From: a virus
IMG/VR virus record: IMGVR_UViG_3300032331_003609
Location: 1 to 64,000 of that record
Length of the DNA: 64,000 bases
Reading direction: 5' to 3' (one strand)
Of the stretch, positions 16,166 to 24,161 are shown piece by piece. The notes beneath the pieces were generated by a model. The model worked only from the letters and a program-made list of their open reading frames with translations. It was not told the DNA's origin and did no database searches. Numbering within the stretch: the first letter of the stretch is position 1; each line of letters opens with the position of its first letter. A program made the position numbers and the translations under genes.

Positions 16166-16714
16166 ATGAATCATTCTTTAAATAGACAAAATATATCAGA
16201 GCATTTACAATTTCATGTTGATAACAGAATTTGTATTGCCGAATCAATATTCAGACCTGGTAGCGATTCTCATATTGGCTTATTAAAAGAAGCCAGAGAA
16301 TTATACCTTTCAGGGGATCTTTATGTCGACAAATCAACATCACTTCTTTTTGAGGCAACTGACCTTGGTTTAATTGGCGTATACGAAGGCCAAACAGTTC
16401 CTCTTGATATGCCATTAGAAATTCTATATGAAGCAGAATACCATGGAAAGAATGTCAAATTGGGATATCCAATGAGGGGAGGTACTAAAAAATTCTACGT
16501 TTATGTTAAAAACCCGAATGGCAGGGTAATTAAGGTTCAATTTGGAATACATGGTATGTCATCTAAGGTTAGCGACCCTGATCGTAGAAGAAGCTTTGCA
16601 GCAAGACATAAATGCAAGGAGAAGAAGGATAAAACTAAAGCAGGTTATTGGGCTTGCAGAATTAATAGGTATGCCCATATATGGGGAGGTAAAACATATC
16701 CAGGATTTTGGTAG
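16166..16714 (+). CDS. Virion-associated-type protein with C-terminal SDPDRRRSF domain (182 aa)
   Basis: The C-terminal segment SDPDRRRSFAARHKCKEKKD followed by YWACR resembles a motif I recall from the ends of several phage head-associated proteins (a 'RKSFRARHNC ... YWSC' pattern). The N-terminal part with SEHLQFHVDNRICIAESIF is unrecognised. It follows the lysozyme gene by one base and overlaps the next gene. Its exact role is unknown. Confidence 0.65.
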   Translation: MNHSLNRQNISEHLQFHVDNRICIAESIFRPGSDSHIGLLKEARELYLSGDLYVDKSTSLLFEATDLGLIGVYEGQTVPLDMPLEILYEAEYHGKNVKLGYPMRGGTKKFYVYVKNPNGRVIKVQFGIHGMSSKVSDPDRRRSFAARHKCKEKKDKTKAGYWACRINRYAHIWGGKTYPGFW

Positions 16715-16974
16715 AAGAAAAACCATACACAGAAACATTTACGATCGATTCTACGATTCGTTCATTCTCTCAGGAAATAGATCCAATAGAACTTATGTGG
16801 CATAGAGATCTAAAAAATAGATCTGTAAAATTATTAGAAGGATCCGGGTGGAGGATTCAATTAGAAAATACATTACCCTCTGATTTTAACGAAATCATAA
16901 TTCCAAAATTAACATGGCATCGTGTTATTAAAGGATTTGGAGATCTTACTGTGGAGATTAAAGAGTGGGATTAG
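16708..16974 (+). CDS. Hypothetical protein (88 aa), TTG start
   Basis: The frame starts at a TTG overlapping the previous stop codon by seven bases, the kind of overlap seen in coupled phage genes. The protein is mixed alpha/beta with conserved-looking Trp residues (LMWHRDLKN, LTWHRVIKG) and no known motif. No ATG is available near the start. Confidence 0.6.
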   Translation: MVEEKPYTETFTIDSTIRSFSQEIDPIELMWHRDLKNRSVKLLEGSGWRIQLENTLPSDFNEIIIPKLTWHRVIKGFGDLTVEIKEWD

Positions 16975-16991
16975 CGCGTATTCGCATTGTT

Positions 16992-17000
16992 GATATATAG
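16992..17000 (+). promoter_or_regulatory. Late-type motif GATATATAG
   Basis: Lies four bases before the ATG at 17005 and argues for that start over the Met six codons upstream. Confidence 0.5.
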
Positions 17001-17004
17001 GGAT

Positions 17005-17211
17005 ATGAAAGAAGAAAAATCTATCAATCCCTTTTTAAGTGGTGAAAAAAATCCGAACTCTAAATTAACAGAATCACAGGTTCAAGAAATCAGAGCTCTC
17101 TATAAAAGTGGATCATTCACTATGGTCCAGCTTGGAGAAAAATTTAGTATGTCCAGAAGGAGTATTTCCGCTATTATTAATAAGGATAGATGGAAACATA
17201 TAGAATCTTAA
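17005..17211 (+). CDS. Helix-turn-helix DNA-binding protein (68 aa)
   Basis: The segment GEKNPNSKLTESQVQEIRAL with FTMVQLGEKFSMSRRSISAI is a helix-turn-helix like those found at the ends of phage homing endonucleases (…SKLT…V..IR…, ending in W-K-H-I). Here it stands alone, with no nuclease domain. It may be a small regulator or the remnant of a homing endonuclease. It precedes the carbamoyltransferase gene. Confidence 0.75.
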   Translation: MKEEKSINPFLSGEKNPNSKLTESQVQEIRALYKSGSFTMVQLGEKFSMSRRSISAIINKDRWKHIES

Positions 17212-17227
17212 CGGATAGAACTTTAAT

Positions 17228-18907
17228 ATGTACATACTAGGTATATCAGCTTATTACCATGACTCTGCTGCGTGTCTATTCAGAAACGGAACTCTGATCG
17301 GTGCAGCTGAGGAAGAAAGATTTACTGGAATAAAGGGAGACAAAGCATTTCCAAATAAAACAATAGATTGGCTTTTGAGCTCCAATGGAATTAACATCTC
17401 TGACGTATCAACAGTTTGCTGGTATGAAAATCCGGATCTAAAGAGGGATAGGGTATTAAAAACATTTAAAAGAAACCCGATTAAAAATTGGAAAAGAATA
17501 ATCAAGCATTTTACGTGGGGTAATTTTCCAAAGCTTTGGAAGATACTCAACGAGGAAATAGGATTTTTTGGAAAAATTCACGTTGTCGATCATCATCTAT
17601 CTCATGCATCCCTTGCATATTTCACATCATATTTTGAAGAATGTAATATAGTAACCGTAGACGGCGTAGGAGAACATGAGACAATTACAATATCTAAGGC
17701 TTCCCAAAATAAAATAACCAAATTAGCATCAATAAATTATCCACATTCATTGGGTCTATTCTACTCTGCATTCACAGCATACCTTGGATTTAAACCCAAT
17801 GAGGGGGAATACAAGCTTATGGGCCTAGCAGCATACGGGGACCCTGACATATACAGAGAAAGAATTAAAAAAACAATAGCATTTAAAGAAGGCGAATTAT
17901 ATGTTGATATGAAATATTTTTCATGGGATTATTCTGATGAGATAATGTTCAATGAAAATCTTTGCGAGCTTTTAGAAATCCCGCCAAGAATTAGTACAGA
18001 CCCTTTAGATGATCAATATAAGCACATAGCGGCTGCCGTTCAGAAGATCTATGAAGAAATATTGTTTGATGTATTAAACCACAGCTACGAGCTTAATAGG
18101 AGCAGTAATCTTTGTTTAGGTGGGGGATGTGCTTATAACGGAGTAGCTAATGCTGGTATTCAAAAAAATACACCTTACAAAAAGATTTGGATACCGCTTT
18201 CCCCCTCTGATAGCGGATCAGCTATAGGTGCCTGCCTCCATTACATTAATATCAAAAAAGGGCAAAAAAGAAAAGGTGCATTCGAAGCATATCAGGGTCC
18301 ATCTTTTGGAATTAATGAAATAAGATCTGCTCTTTTGAAATATGGTAACAAAGTAGATTGGGAACACATGGAAACCTCAGCTCTTATAAAAAAATCTGCC
18401 AATCTTCTGAACAATGGAAATGTCTTTGGTTGGTTCCAGGGAAAAATGGAATTTGGTGCTAGAGCATTGGGAAACAGATCTATATTGGCTTCTCCTATAT
18501 TTCCAGGTATGCAAGATAGAATAAATTCTGTTATTAAGAAGAGAGAACTTTTTAGACCATTTGCACCATCCGTTTCTTTTGACAAAGCAAATCTTTATTT
18601 CGATATAGATTCGCCCGTCCCGTATATGAATATGGTGGTTAAAGTTAAACCCGGGTGGAATCTGCCTGCTATAACACACGTAGATGGTACTGCAAGGGTA
18701 CAGACTGTTACATCATTCGAAAATCCAAGATATCACAGATTACTAAAAGAAATGGAAGAATTATCAGGGTATCCAATATTATTAAATACCTCTTTTAATT
18801 TTAAGGATCAGACCATTACCCTTTATCCCGAGGATGCAATTATAAGATTTTTAGATTCAGAAATGGACTACTTAGTCTTGGGTAATTTCTTCGTTTCCAA
18901 AAAATAG
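17228..18907 (+). CDS. Carbamoyltransferase, NodU/CmcH family (559 aa)
   Basis: The N-terminal part has the ASKHA-like fold: ILGISAYYHDSAACLF, EEERFTGIKGD, the metal ligands in VDHHLSHA, VDGVGEH, and EGEYKLMGLAAYGDP. The C-terminal part has a YrdC-like pattern: CLGGGCAYNG, WFQGKMEFGARALGNRS, and YPILLNTSFNF. Length and order are complete. The family moves a carbamoyl group from carbamoyl phosphate onto hydroxyl groups of sugars, Nod factors or antibiotics. In this phage the acceptor may be a glycan made with the nearby sugar operon or a modified base; the sequence does not tell which. Confidence 0.92.
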   Translation: MYILGISAYYHDSAACLFRNGTLIGAAEEERFTGIKGDKAFPNKTIDWLLSSNGINISDVSTVCWYENPDLKRDRVLKTFKRNPIKNWKRIIKHFTWGNFPKLWKILNEEIGFFGKIHVVDHHLSHASLAYFTSYFEECNIVTVDGVGEHETITISKASQNKITKLASINYPHSLGLFYSAFTAYLGFKPNEGEYKLMGLAAYGDPDIYRERIKKTIAFKEGELYVDMKYFSWDYSDEIMFNENLCELLEIPPRISTDPLDDQYKHIAAAVQKIYEEILFDVLNHSYELNRSSNLCLGGGCAYNGVANAGIQKNTPYKKIWIPLSPSDSGSAIGACLHYINIKKGQKRKGAFEAYQGPSFGINEIRSALLKYGNKVDWEHMETSALIKKSANLLNNGNVFGWFQGKMEFGARALGNRSILASPIFPGMQDRINSVIKKRELFRPFAPSVSFDKANLYFDIDSPVPYMNMVVKVKPGWNLPAITHVDGTARVQTVTSFENPRYHRLLKEMEELSGYPILLNTSFNFKDQTITLYPEDAIIRFLDSEMDYLVLGNFFVSKK

Positions 18908-18934
18908 ACCGAAACTTTCGATAGAAATTAAAAT

Positions 18935-18943
18935 AATATATAC
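18935..18943 (+). promoter_or_regulatory. Late-type motif AATATATAC
   Basis: Lies three bases before the ATG of the bS21 gene. Confidence 0.4.
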
Positions 18944-18946
18944 ATC

Positions 18947-19141
18947 ATGATAATTATAGACGTAACTAAATATGGGTCAATTGACCAGGCCTTGAAGGTG
19001 TATAAGAATAAGGTTAATAAGACCAAAATGATTAACAATCTAAGAGAAAGACAGGCTTACACGAAGCCTTCGGTTGTAAGAAGAAAGGAAGTACTTGGTG
19101 CAATTTACAAGCAGCAGGTTATTGATTCCGCAGGTGAATAG
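18947..19141 (+). CDS. rpsU: Ribosomal protein bS21 homologue (64 aa)
   Basis: MIIIDVTKYGSIDQALKVYK has the Bacteroidota bS21 opening (MIIIxVxxGxxIxxALKxYK), followed by NLRERQAYTKPSVVRRKEV. Length matches. bS21 binds the 30S platform near the anti-Shine-Dalgarno end of 16S rRNA, and in Bacteroidota it helps hide that sequence. A phage copy could replace the host protein and tune translation toward phage messages. Its gene has no Shine-Dalgarno sequence of its own. Confidence 0.88.
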   Translation: MIIIDVTKYGSIDQALKVYKNKVNKTKMINNLRERQAYTKPSVVRRKEVLGAIYKQQVIDSAGE

Positions 19142-19166
19142 CAATTGAAACCAACATTCAAAATAT

Positions 19167-19445
19167 ATGACCAAAACCGCTAAGGAAAAATGTGTTATGT
19201 GCGGGGGAGAAACTCCATATAACATATACGATCATATCGATTTAAGATATGGATACGTTGAAGGAATGGGCCAATTGTGTTCTCCCTGCTATCAAGGATC
19301 TTCAAGATCCTCATTACTTGTGGATCATAGAACTATAATGGACACCCCAAATGATATGGAACTTGGGATGAAGGTAAGACAAGCTTATCATGAGTCTCTT
19401 AACATTAAGCCTCCAATAAAATGGGAATCAATAGGTAGGGGATAA
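19167..19445 (+). CDS. Small zinc-finger-like protein (92 aa)
   Basis: Two Cys pairs, CVMCGG near residue 9 and CSPC near residue 39, could bind one zinc. The rest is helical. Its role is unknown. An HNH-like reading is not supported, because the His residues do not fit. It ends eight bases before the LRR gene. Confidence 0.65.
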   Translation: MTKTAKEKCVMCGGETPYNIYDHIDLRYGYVEGMGQLCSPCYQGSSRSSLLVDHRTIMDTPNDMELGMKVRQAYHESLNIKPPIKWESIGRG

Positions 19446-19453
19446 ATAAAAAA

Positions 19454-20617
19454 ATGCCTAGAAAATTATCAGCGGAGTCGCTTAGATTTTTAAAAAAGTT
19501 TGTTTCGGGATCCTGGGATATAGATGGAAATAATTCTGTCGTTATAGAAGGAGATCTGGATTGTGCAAGAGGACTTTGGCCAGACCAAAAAGAACTTCCG
19601 CGACTAAATATTGAAAGGATCTCTGGAAATTTTGATTGTTCGAATAATGGATTAGAGTCTCTTGTAAACTCACCGAAGCACGTAGGAGGATCATTTAGAT
19701 GTTCAGGAAATAAGCTGACTTCACTAATAGGCTCTCCACTCACTGTAGGTTCAAACTTTGATTGCATGTATAATCGAATCAAAACTTTAGAAGGATGCAC
19801 AAATGAAATACCAGGGAGCTTTATTGCAGACTTTAATGAATTAGAATCACTTGAGTATGGGCCAGAAATAGTTCTTGGAGATTATAGAATTTCTACAAAT
19901 AAGATAGTATCTTTAGAAGGATGCCCAAAGATTATTGGTGGTTCTTTTCAATGCGAGAATAATATGTTACCCTCACTTATAGGAGGACCTTCTGAAGTTG
20001 GAGGATTTTATAATTGTTCAGAAAATAGTTTAACATCATTAGAAGGATCTCCTGATCACATAAAAGGAAGGTTTATATGCTCCAATAATTCTTTGAAAAC
20101 CCTGGAATTTGGACCTAAGCTAGTAGATGGGGATTATCTTTGCCATTCCAATCTTTTAACAAATTTATTAGGTTCCCCAGCATATTTAATAAACTCTGCT
20201 TTAAACTGCTCTTCTAATTTAATAATTTCTCTTGAGGGATTACCCATAATGTATGCAGAAAACCTAGTCATATCCTCTAATAAAATATCCGAAAAAACAT
20301 CAGCAATGCTAGCTAAAGATGTTTGTACTGGAATACCTTTTAGTGTATCCCTTGCTCTTTCGTGGGATCTAATAGATTATAGGGATCAAGAAAATTTAAG
20401 TTGTTTTTTAGATTTTTTAAAAGTATCAGATTACATATTTAAGACCTTTAAAAACGACCCGGTCGAAACAACAAAAATATATGATAGACTACCGGTACAC
20501 ATAAAAAATAAGGTAATAAAAGAAATATCCAAAAGATCAAAGGATTCTGGAGCATTTGAACGATCGATAGAGAATATCTCGGATCTGATGCAAGCTGGCA
20601 TCTTTGATGATATATAA
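19454..20617 (+). CDS. Leucine-rich-repeat protein (387 aa)
   Basis: From about residue 50 to 285 the protein is built of repeats of roughly 20-23 residues on the pattern F-x-C-S-x-N-x-L-x-S-L-x-G-x-P-x-x-V-G-G, for example FDCSNNGLESL, FRCSGNKLTSL, FQCENNMLPSL and FICSNNSLKTL. The repeated Cys-x-x-N ladder is typical of phage and bacterial LRR proteins that form a solenoid for protein binding. The C-terminal 100 residues are helical. There is no signal peptide, so it probably acts in the cytoplasm or virion. Confidence 0.85.
   Translation: MPRKLSAESLRFLKKFVSGSWDIDGNNSVVIEGDLDCARGLWPDQKELPRLNIERISGNFDCSNNGLESLVNSPKHVGGSFRCSGNKLTSLIGSPLTVGSNFDCMYNRIKTLEGCTNEIPGSFIADFNELESLEYGPEIVLGDYRISTNKIVSLEGCPKIIGGSFQCENNMLPSLIGGPSEVGGFYNCSENSLTSLEGSPDHIKGRFICSNNSLKTLEFGPKLVDGDYLCHSNLLTNLLGSPAYLINSALNCSSNLIISLEGLPIMYAENLVISSNKISEKTSAMLAKDVCTGIPFSVSLALSWDLIDYRDQENLSCFLDFLKVSDYIFKTFKNDPVETTKIYDRLPVHIKNKVIKEISKRSKDSGAFERSIENISDLMQAGIFDDI
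20609..20617 (+). promoter_or_regulatory. Late-type motif GATATATAA over the LRR stop codon
   Basis: It overlaps the end of the LRR gene and lies four bases before the ATG at 20622, which supports that start. Confidence 0.5.
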
Positions 20618-20621
20618 TTCA

Positions 20622-21233
20622 ATGAAATATCTTAAGAACTTTAAATCTTTATTTGAATTTGATAGTACGGCGGAAACTACCAATGACATTTTTGATCTTT
20701 GGAAAAGATATAGAATGGTAGGTCCTTCTTATGTCAGTGGAATCAAAGATGATGAATGGGAGCTACAAGATATTATAGACACCCATGAATATAGTAGGGA
20801 ATGGTCAGGTATTTATATTGACGAGAATGATTTAGAATGGGAAGCTAATGTATCTGTTTCGAAGGGAAATGATGAAATAGAACAGGTTGACTATGTAGAA
20901 ATGCCGATAGAGGTTTTCGAAAAAATTCAGAAAGTTTTTTTAGAATCACTAAAATCGTTCGGATGTGAGTTTAAAACAGAAGTAATCCCGGATCAACACA
21001 AGAGAAAGAATCGATTCATTTTAACAGAAGATGAATTTGAAGATTTTACAAATAAAATACCAACTGTTCCTGCACCTAAGGATTTTCATATTAAATTTGA
21101 AGTTGGATTATTTAAATCAACCGATCTTTCCTTTAGCAGAAGAACAAACGAAGGAGAATCAATATTGGTTTATCAGTTGAGAGAGGGATCAAATTCAGAA
21201 GATAATTACTTAGTTACCAAAAAATCCAAATAG
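20622..21233 (+). CDS. Hypothetical protein with shared N-terminal peptide (203 aa)
   Basis: MKYLKNFKSLFEFD follows the shared MK(H/Y)LKxF pattern. The start at the seventh codon of the open frame is chosen because the late-type motif occupies the upstream codons. The body is acidic with no recognised domain. A late virion role is inferred only from the N-terminus and promoter. Confidence 0.7.
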   Translation: MKYLKNFKSLFEFDSTAETTNDIFDLWKRYRMVGPSYVSGIKDDEWELQDIIDTHEYSREWSGIYIDENDLEWEANVSVSKGNDEIEQVDYVEMPIEVFEKIQKVFLESLKSFGCEFKTEVIPDQHKRKNRFILTEDEFEDFTNKIPTVPAPKDFHIKFEVGLFKSTDLSFSRRTNEGESILVYQLREGSNSEDNYLVTKKSK

Positions 21234-21236
21234 TCT

Positions 21237-21437
21237 CTACAGTCTTTGGTTTTCTATGAGGCTGCTTATTTCTAATATTTTAGCTTCGTCCTCAACAATA
21301 TCTTCATCATCACCAAACGCATCTATAGAGAAGTGCCCGGAATAAAAATCCTCGGTTATCATAACAGTATAGGAATTTCCATCGTCAGTAGTGACATTAT
21401 ACGTAAGGTCGGTTTGCATTAATAATACTGATGCCAT
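21237..21437 (-). CDS. Hypothetical acidic protein (66 aa)
   Basis: The protein is mostly beta-like with an acidic stretch (GDDEDIVEDEAKIL) and no known motif. It converges with the preceding plus gene with a three-base gap. It may be read with the minus gene upstream only through a terminator hairpin. Confidence 0.55.
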   Translation of the reverse strand: MASVLLMQTDLTYNVTTDDGNSYTVMITEDFYSGHFSIDAFGDDEDIVEDEAKILEISSLIENQRL

Positions 21438-21440
21438 AAT

Positions 21441-21477
21441 GAATAAAAAAAGCGATAGGAATATCCCATCGCTTTAT
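21441..21477 (-). terminator. Terminator of the Lys/Ala-rich protein gene
   Basis: On the minus strand GCGAT-(G)-GGA/TCC-(T)-ATCGC style arms (plus 451-456 and 468-473 of this kb) pair across ATA and are followed by TTTTTTT. Confidence 0.7.
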
Positions 21478-21497
21478 TTGATTTTAGTAGATTCCTA

Positions 21498-21782
21498 CTA
21501 CTTTTTAGCTTTTTTAGCTTTAGATGTTTCAGCCTTAGCCGGTGCTTTTTTAGCAGCTGGTTTAGCAGCTGGCTTTTTAGCAGCTGGCTTTTTAGCAGCT
21601 GGTTTAGAAGCTTTAACAACAACTGGTGCTGCTTCAACCTGTGCAACTGGCTCTTCCACTTTTACCTCAATAATAGGCTCAGATTTAACTGGTTCAGCCT
21701 CTTGATTTTTTGGTTTTTTGCTAATCTTTGTGTAAGCAAAATAAGCTCCTAAAACTAAAATCGCTAGAAATAATACTTGCAT
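21498..21782 (-). CDS. Membrane-anchored Lys/Ala/Pro-rich repeat protein (94 aa)
   Basis: One transmembrane helix (MQVLFLAILVLGAYFAY) is followed by an acidic Pro/Val/Glu linker and then AAKKPAAKKPAAKPAAKKAP, a histone-H1-like repeat. This tail could bind DNA, RNA or an acidic surface from the membrane. A late-type promoter motif precedes it on the minus strand and a terminator follows. Confidence 0.75.
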   Translation of the reverse strand: MQVLFLAILVLGAYFAYTKISKKPKNQEAEPVKSEPIIEVKVEEPVAQVEAAPVVVKASKPAAKKPAAKKPAAKPAAKKAPAKAETSKAKKAKK

Positions 21783-21799
21783 ATTTTTGGTTATTTGAT

Positions 21800-21808
21800 T
21801 TATATATC
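21800..21808 (-). promoter_or_regulatory. Late-type motif GATATATAA (minus strand)
   Basis: Lies 17 bases before the minus-strand ATG at 21782. Its presence on the minus strand at the right distance from a start supports it as a real signal. Confidence 0.55.
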
Positions 21809-21859
21809 ACTTGATTCTTTCGTTTTTGCATTTTTTAGGGGGATCCCGAATCTTTTCGA

Positions 21860-21867
21860 TACATTTG
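21860..21867 (+). promoter_or_regulatory. Bacteroidota -7 box TACATTTG
   Basis: Exact TAnnTTTG, 23 bases before the ATG at 21891. Confidence 0.6.
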
Positions 21868-21890
21868 AGATAGAATAAAAAAACATTTCT

Positions 21891-22571
21891 ATGAAGATAA
21901 AACACCCGCTCGTTAAGGGAAAAGTTGAAATGATAAAACCTTTCATTTATTGCGTGGAAGTAAAGGATGACTATGATAGAGCAATGCTTTTTTGTAGATA
22001 CCAAGAATTTTATGAATCCCCTTATAAAAACATCAGGGGTAAGTATTTTAGCTGGGAAACCTTCATGAGAACCTATACAAAAGAAAGGGTATCCGATTTC
22101 TTTACGTACCCTTTTGATTGGTCTGGTTATAACATACCATCCAATGTTTTAGAAAGTGGTATAGATACTTTTAATAAACAAAGCGAGTATGATAAGATAA
22201 TGAGTGACATTTACTTCTATTGCGCAATAGATTCACAAAACAAAAACAAAGGGACAAGAACAAAGTGGTATTTAATAGGAGCTGATTCTAAAAAATCACA
22301 AACTATGCATCACGAAATAGCACATGGTCTTTATTACACCAATAAGAAATATAAAAAAAGAATGGACCTGATCATATCTCATATGAAGAAGCCACATTTT
22401 AAATTTATGAAAAAAGCATTGGTTAAAATGGGATATGCAGATGATGATAAAATTATATTTGATGAGATACAGGCATTTATGTCAACAGGTTTATATAAAA
22501 CATTTGATGATGAAAATACGAGATCATATCAGGACAGCTTCAAGAAGGTTTATAACGAGTTTAATATATAA
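21891..22571 (+). CDS. Zinc metallopeptidase-like protein, HEIAH motif (226 aa)
   Basis: TMHHEIAHGLYYTN contains HExxH, the zinc-binding and catalytic motif of zincins, and FDEIQAFMSTG downstream could supply the third ligand (Glu). No signal peptide is seen, so any peptidase action would be in the cytoplasm or virion. It begins a run of short plus-strand genes. Confidence 0.7.
   Translation: MKIKHPLVKGKVEMIKPFIYCVEVKDDYDRAMLFCRYQEFYESPYKNIRGKYFSWETFMRTYTKERVSDFFTYPFDWSGYNIPSNVLESGIDTFNKQSEYDKIMSDIYFYCAIDSQNKNKGTRTKWYLIGADSKKSQTMHHEIAHGLYYTNKKYKKRMDLIISHMKKPHFKFMKKALVKMGYADDDKIIFDEIQAFMSTGLYKTFDDENTRSYQDSFKKVYNEFNI
22563..22571 (+). promoter_or_regulatory. Late-type motif AATATATAA
   Basis: It overlaps the stop of the metallopeptidase-like gene, three bases before the ATG at 22575. 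Confidence 0.4.
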
Positions 22572-22574
22572 AGG

Positions 22575-22793
22575 ATGACACCGAGCAAAGAATATTTAGA
22601 TCAGATAGCAAACAAACTAGATTCTTTAAATAAGATGAATGGGGTAGATCCTGCGATGAGAAGCCAATTATTTAATGACAGCTTTGATCTTATGGATTAT
22701 ACGGGTAAGGCTGCTTTAGAATATATGAAAAATAAAAATCAGGAGGAGCCACAACCAATAGATCCTTTATTTACGGATCATAATAAATATTAA
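22575..22793 (+). CDS. Hypothetical protein (72 aa)
   Basis: Helical, soluble, no known motif. Two bases separate it from the next gene, so the two are probably co-translated. Confidence 0.6.
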   Translation: MTPSKEYLDQIANKLDSLNKMNGVDPAMRSQLFNDSFDLMDYTGKAALEYMKNKNQEEPQPIDPLFTDHNKY

Positions 22794-22795
22794 TT

Positions 22796-23002
22796 ATGGA
22801 TTTAAAAAAATTAGAACAAAAAACTGTAAAGAAAGGAATAGCAGATAAAGGATGGAATTTGCACCTCCCTAATCCGTTAAAAAATCAGGAGACAATTTGG
22901 GTACATTCAGACCAAGGCGGGATAGACAGCAAGCAATATTTAAGGGTTATACATTCTGATCCCCAGGTAATCTCAGTTTTTAGTAAAAGATATTTTGAAT
23001 AA
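22796..23002 (+). CDS. Hypothetical protein (68 aa)
   Basis: Basic N-terminus (MDLKKLEQKTVKKGIADKGW) and a beta-like C-terminus. Not recognised. Confidence 0.6.
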   Translation: MDLKKLEQKTVKKGIADKGWNLHLPNPLKNQETIWVHSDQGGIDSKQYLRVIHSDPQVISVFSKRYFE

Positions 23003-23003
23003 A

Positions 23004-23012
23004 AATATATAC
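23004..23012 (+). promoter_or_regulatory. Late-type motif AATATATAC
   Basis: Lies three bases before the ATG at 23016 and supports that start over the upstream Met at 22995. Confidence 0.4.
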
Positions 23013-23015
23013 ACT

Positions 23016-23465
23016 ATGGGATATGAAATAAATCTTATAATGGGAGAAATTGGAGGAACTGATACCTTCATAGAAATTGCTAGGGTTGATTTAGCTAAGA
23101 TAGGCAATGGTCCTTTACATAATCTTATTTCGTATGCAAAAGGGAAAGAAACACCAAATTTCATCGATTGGAAATTTTTAAAGGATGTAAAGGGAGATCA
23201 CCTAGGAGTTGATTCAGCCTCCAGTGAGATATTCGGGCTTGGGATGGACTATAAGAATGTTGATATCTGGGAAGGTGACGTTAAAACTACAGAGGATCCA
23301 TACGGAGATCCATTGCCAGCAGTTCCACTATTACATATATTATCCGCAATAAATCAGGAACTAAAGCTCGGAAATTATAGAAGATTTAGTCTAGCAAAAT
23401 CAATACTTGAAGAATTTGCAACGGACAAATGGGATAACATATTCGTAGTTCCGTACGGTCATTAG
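23016..23465 (+). CDS. Hypothetical protein (149 aa)
   Basis: A mixed alpha/beta soluble protein (MGYEINLIMGEIGGTDTFIE) with no motif I recognise. The start follows a late-type motif. Confidence 0.65.
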   Translation: MGYEINLIMGEIGGTDTFIEIARVDLAKIGNGPLHNLISYAKGKETPNFIDWKFLKDVKGDHLGVDSASSEIFGLGMDYKNVDIWEGDVKTTEDPYGDPLPAVPLLHILSAINQELKLGNYRRFSLAKSILEEFATDKWDNIFVVPYGH

Positions 23466-23482
23466 AAATCTTAACGCCGGGG

Positions 23483-23491
23483 AATATATAG
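23483..23491 (+). promoter_or_regulatory. Late-type motif AATATATAG
   Basis: Lies 14 bases before the ATG of the small basic protein at 23506. Confidence 0.5.
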
Positions 23492-23505
23492 AAAAAACCC
23501 CAATT

Positions 23506-23634
23506 ATGGCAAAGGCAAAAGGATCATCAGGCAGTCAAAAGATCACCTTCGGTAAAAGAAGGAACGGTAAAGCTAAAAAGAACCACAACAAGCACGACCG
23601 CAAGGAGAGAAACTACAGAGGTCAAGGTAGATAA
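23506..23634 (+). CDS. Very basic small protein (42 aa)
   Basis: An ATG after a late-type promoter opens a 42-residue frame rich in Lys, Arg, Asn and His (ITFGKRRNGKAKKNHNKHDR). Such a peptide probably binds nucleic acid, for example packaged DNA or RNA, or the ribosome. It fills a gap between two larger genes and has a clean start and stop. Confidence 0.65.
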   Translation: MAKAKGSSGSQKITFGKRRNGKAKKNHNKHDRKERNYRGQGR

Positions 23635-23668
23635 ATCATTTTTATTTTACGGCAAATGTGTTTACCTT

Positions 23669-23676
23669 TATATTTA
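23669..23676 (+). promoter_or_regulatory. -7-like box TATATTTA
   Basis: Near-match to TAnnTTTG, 11 bases before the ATG at 23688. Confidence 0.45.
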
Positions 23677-23687
23677 AAATATAAGGG

Positions 23688-24101
23688 ATGAATAAAGTTT
23701 TGGTTTTAGTTAGGGGCCTACCTGGATCAGGTAAGTCTACGTTTGCAAATCTTGTATGGAACAATTATGCAATCTGCGAGGCAGACAAATTCTTTTATGA
23801 CAAAGAGGGTAATTATAATTTTGATGCATCTAAGTTAAAACAAGCACATGAATGGTGCCAAAATCAGGTTGAGACTAAGATGCAGGACAATCAAAACAAT
23901 CCACAATTTTACCCAGAAATTGTTGTTTCTAATACATTCACTCAAGAATGGGAGATGCAAGCATATTTTAATTTGGCTAAAAAATATGATTATAAAATTT
24001 TTTCAGTTATAGTTGAAAATAGACACGGCAGTACAAACGTGCATGGTGTTCCTGATGATACGCTTAAAAAAATGATGGATCGTTTTCAAATATCATTATA
24101 A
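23688..24101 (+). CDS. P-loop kinase-like ATPase (137 aa)
   Basis: VLVRGLPGSGKSTFANLVW is a Walker A loop of the small AAA/polynucleotide-kinase-like type, followed by ICEADKFFYD, a Walker-B-like acidic strand. Proteins of this sort phosphorylate nucleotides or RNA ends. No phosphatase or ligase domain is attached. The substrate is unknown. Confidence 0.8.
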   Translation: MNKVLVLVRGLPGSGKSTFANLVWNNYAICEADKFFYDKEGNYNFDASKLKQAHEWCQNQVETKMQDNQNNPQFYPEIVVSNTFTQEWEMQAYFNLAKKYDYKIFSVIVENRHGSTNVHGVPDDTLKKMMDRFQISL

Positions 24102-24149
24102 ATTTACATTTATTTTTTTTATAAGGAGGTAATTTTTCGGTATCGGTTA

Positions 24150-24158
24150 GATATATAA
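24150..24158 (+). promoter_or_regulatory. Late-type motif GATATATAA with long leader
   Basis: The motif precedes a 150-base structured leader of the gene at 24312. Confidence 0.5.
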
Positions 24159-24161
24159 ACT

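Noticed and set aside
16542-16805. Overlapping plus-strand frame inside the SDPDRRRSF gene
   Set aside because: It lies mostly within two better-supported genes and has no motif.
24121-24140. AAGGAGGT Shine-Dalgarno sequence
   Set aside because: No start codon follows at a suitable distance; the next gene starts about 180 bases later behind a separate promoter.
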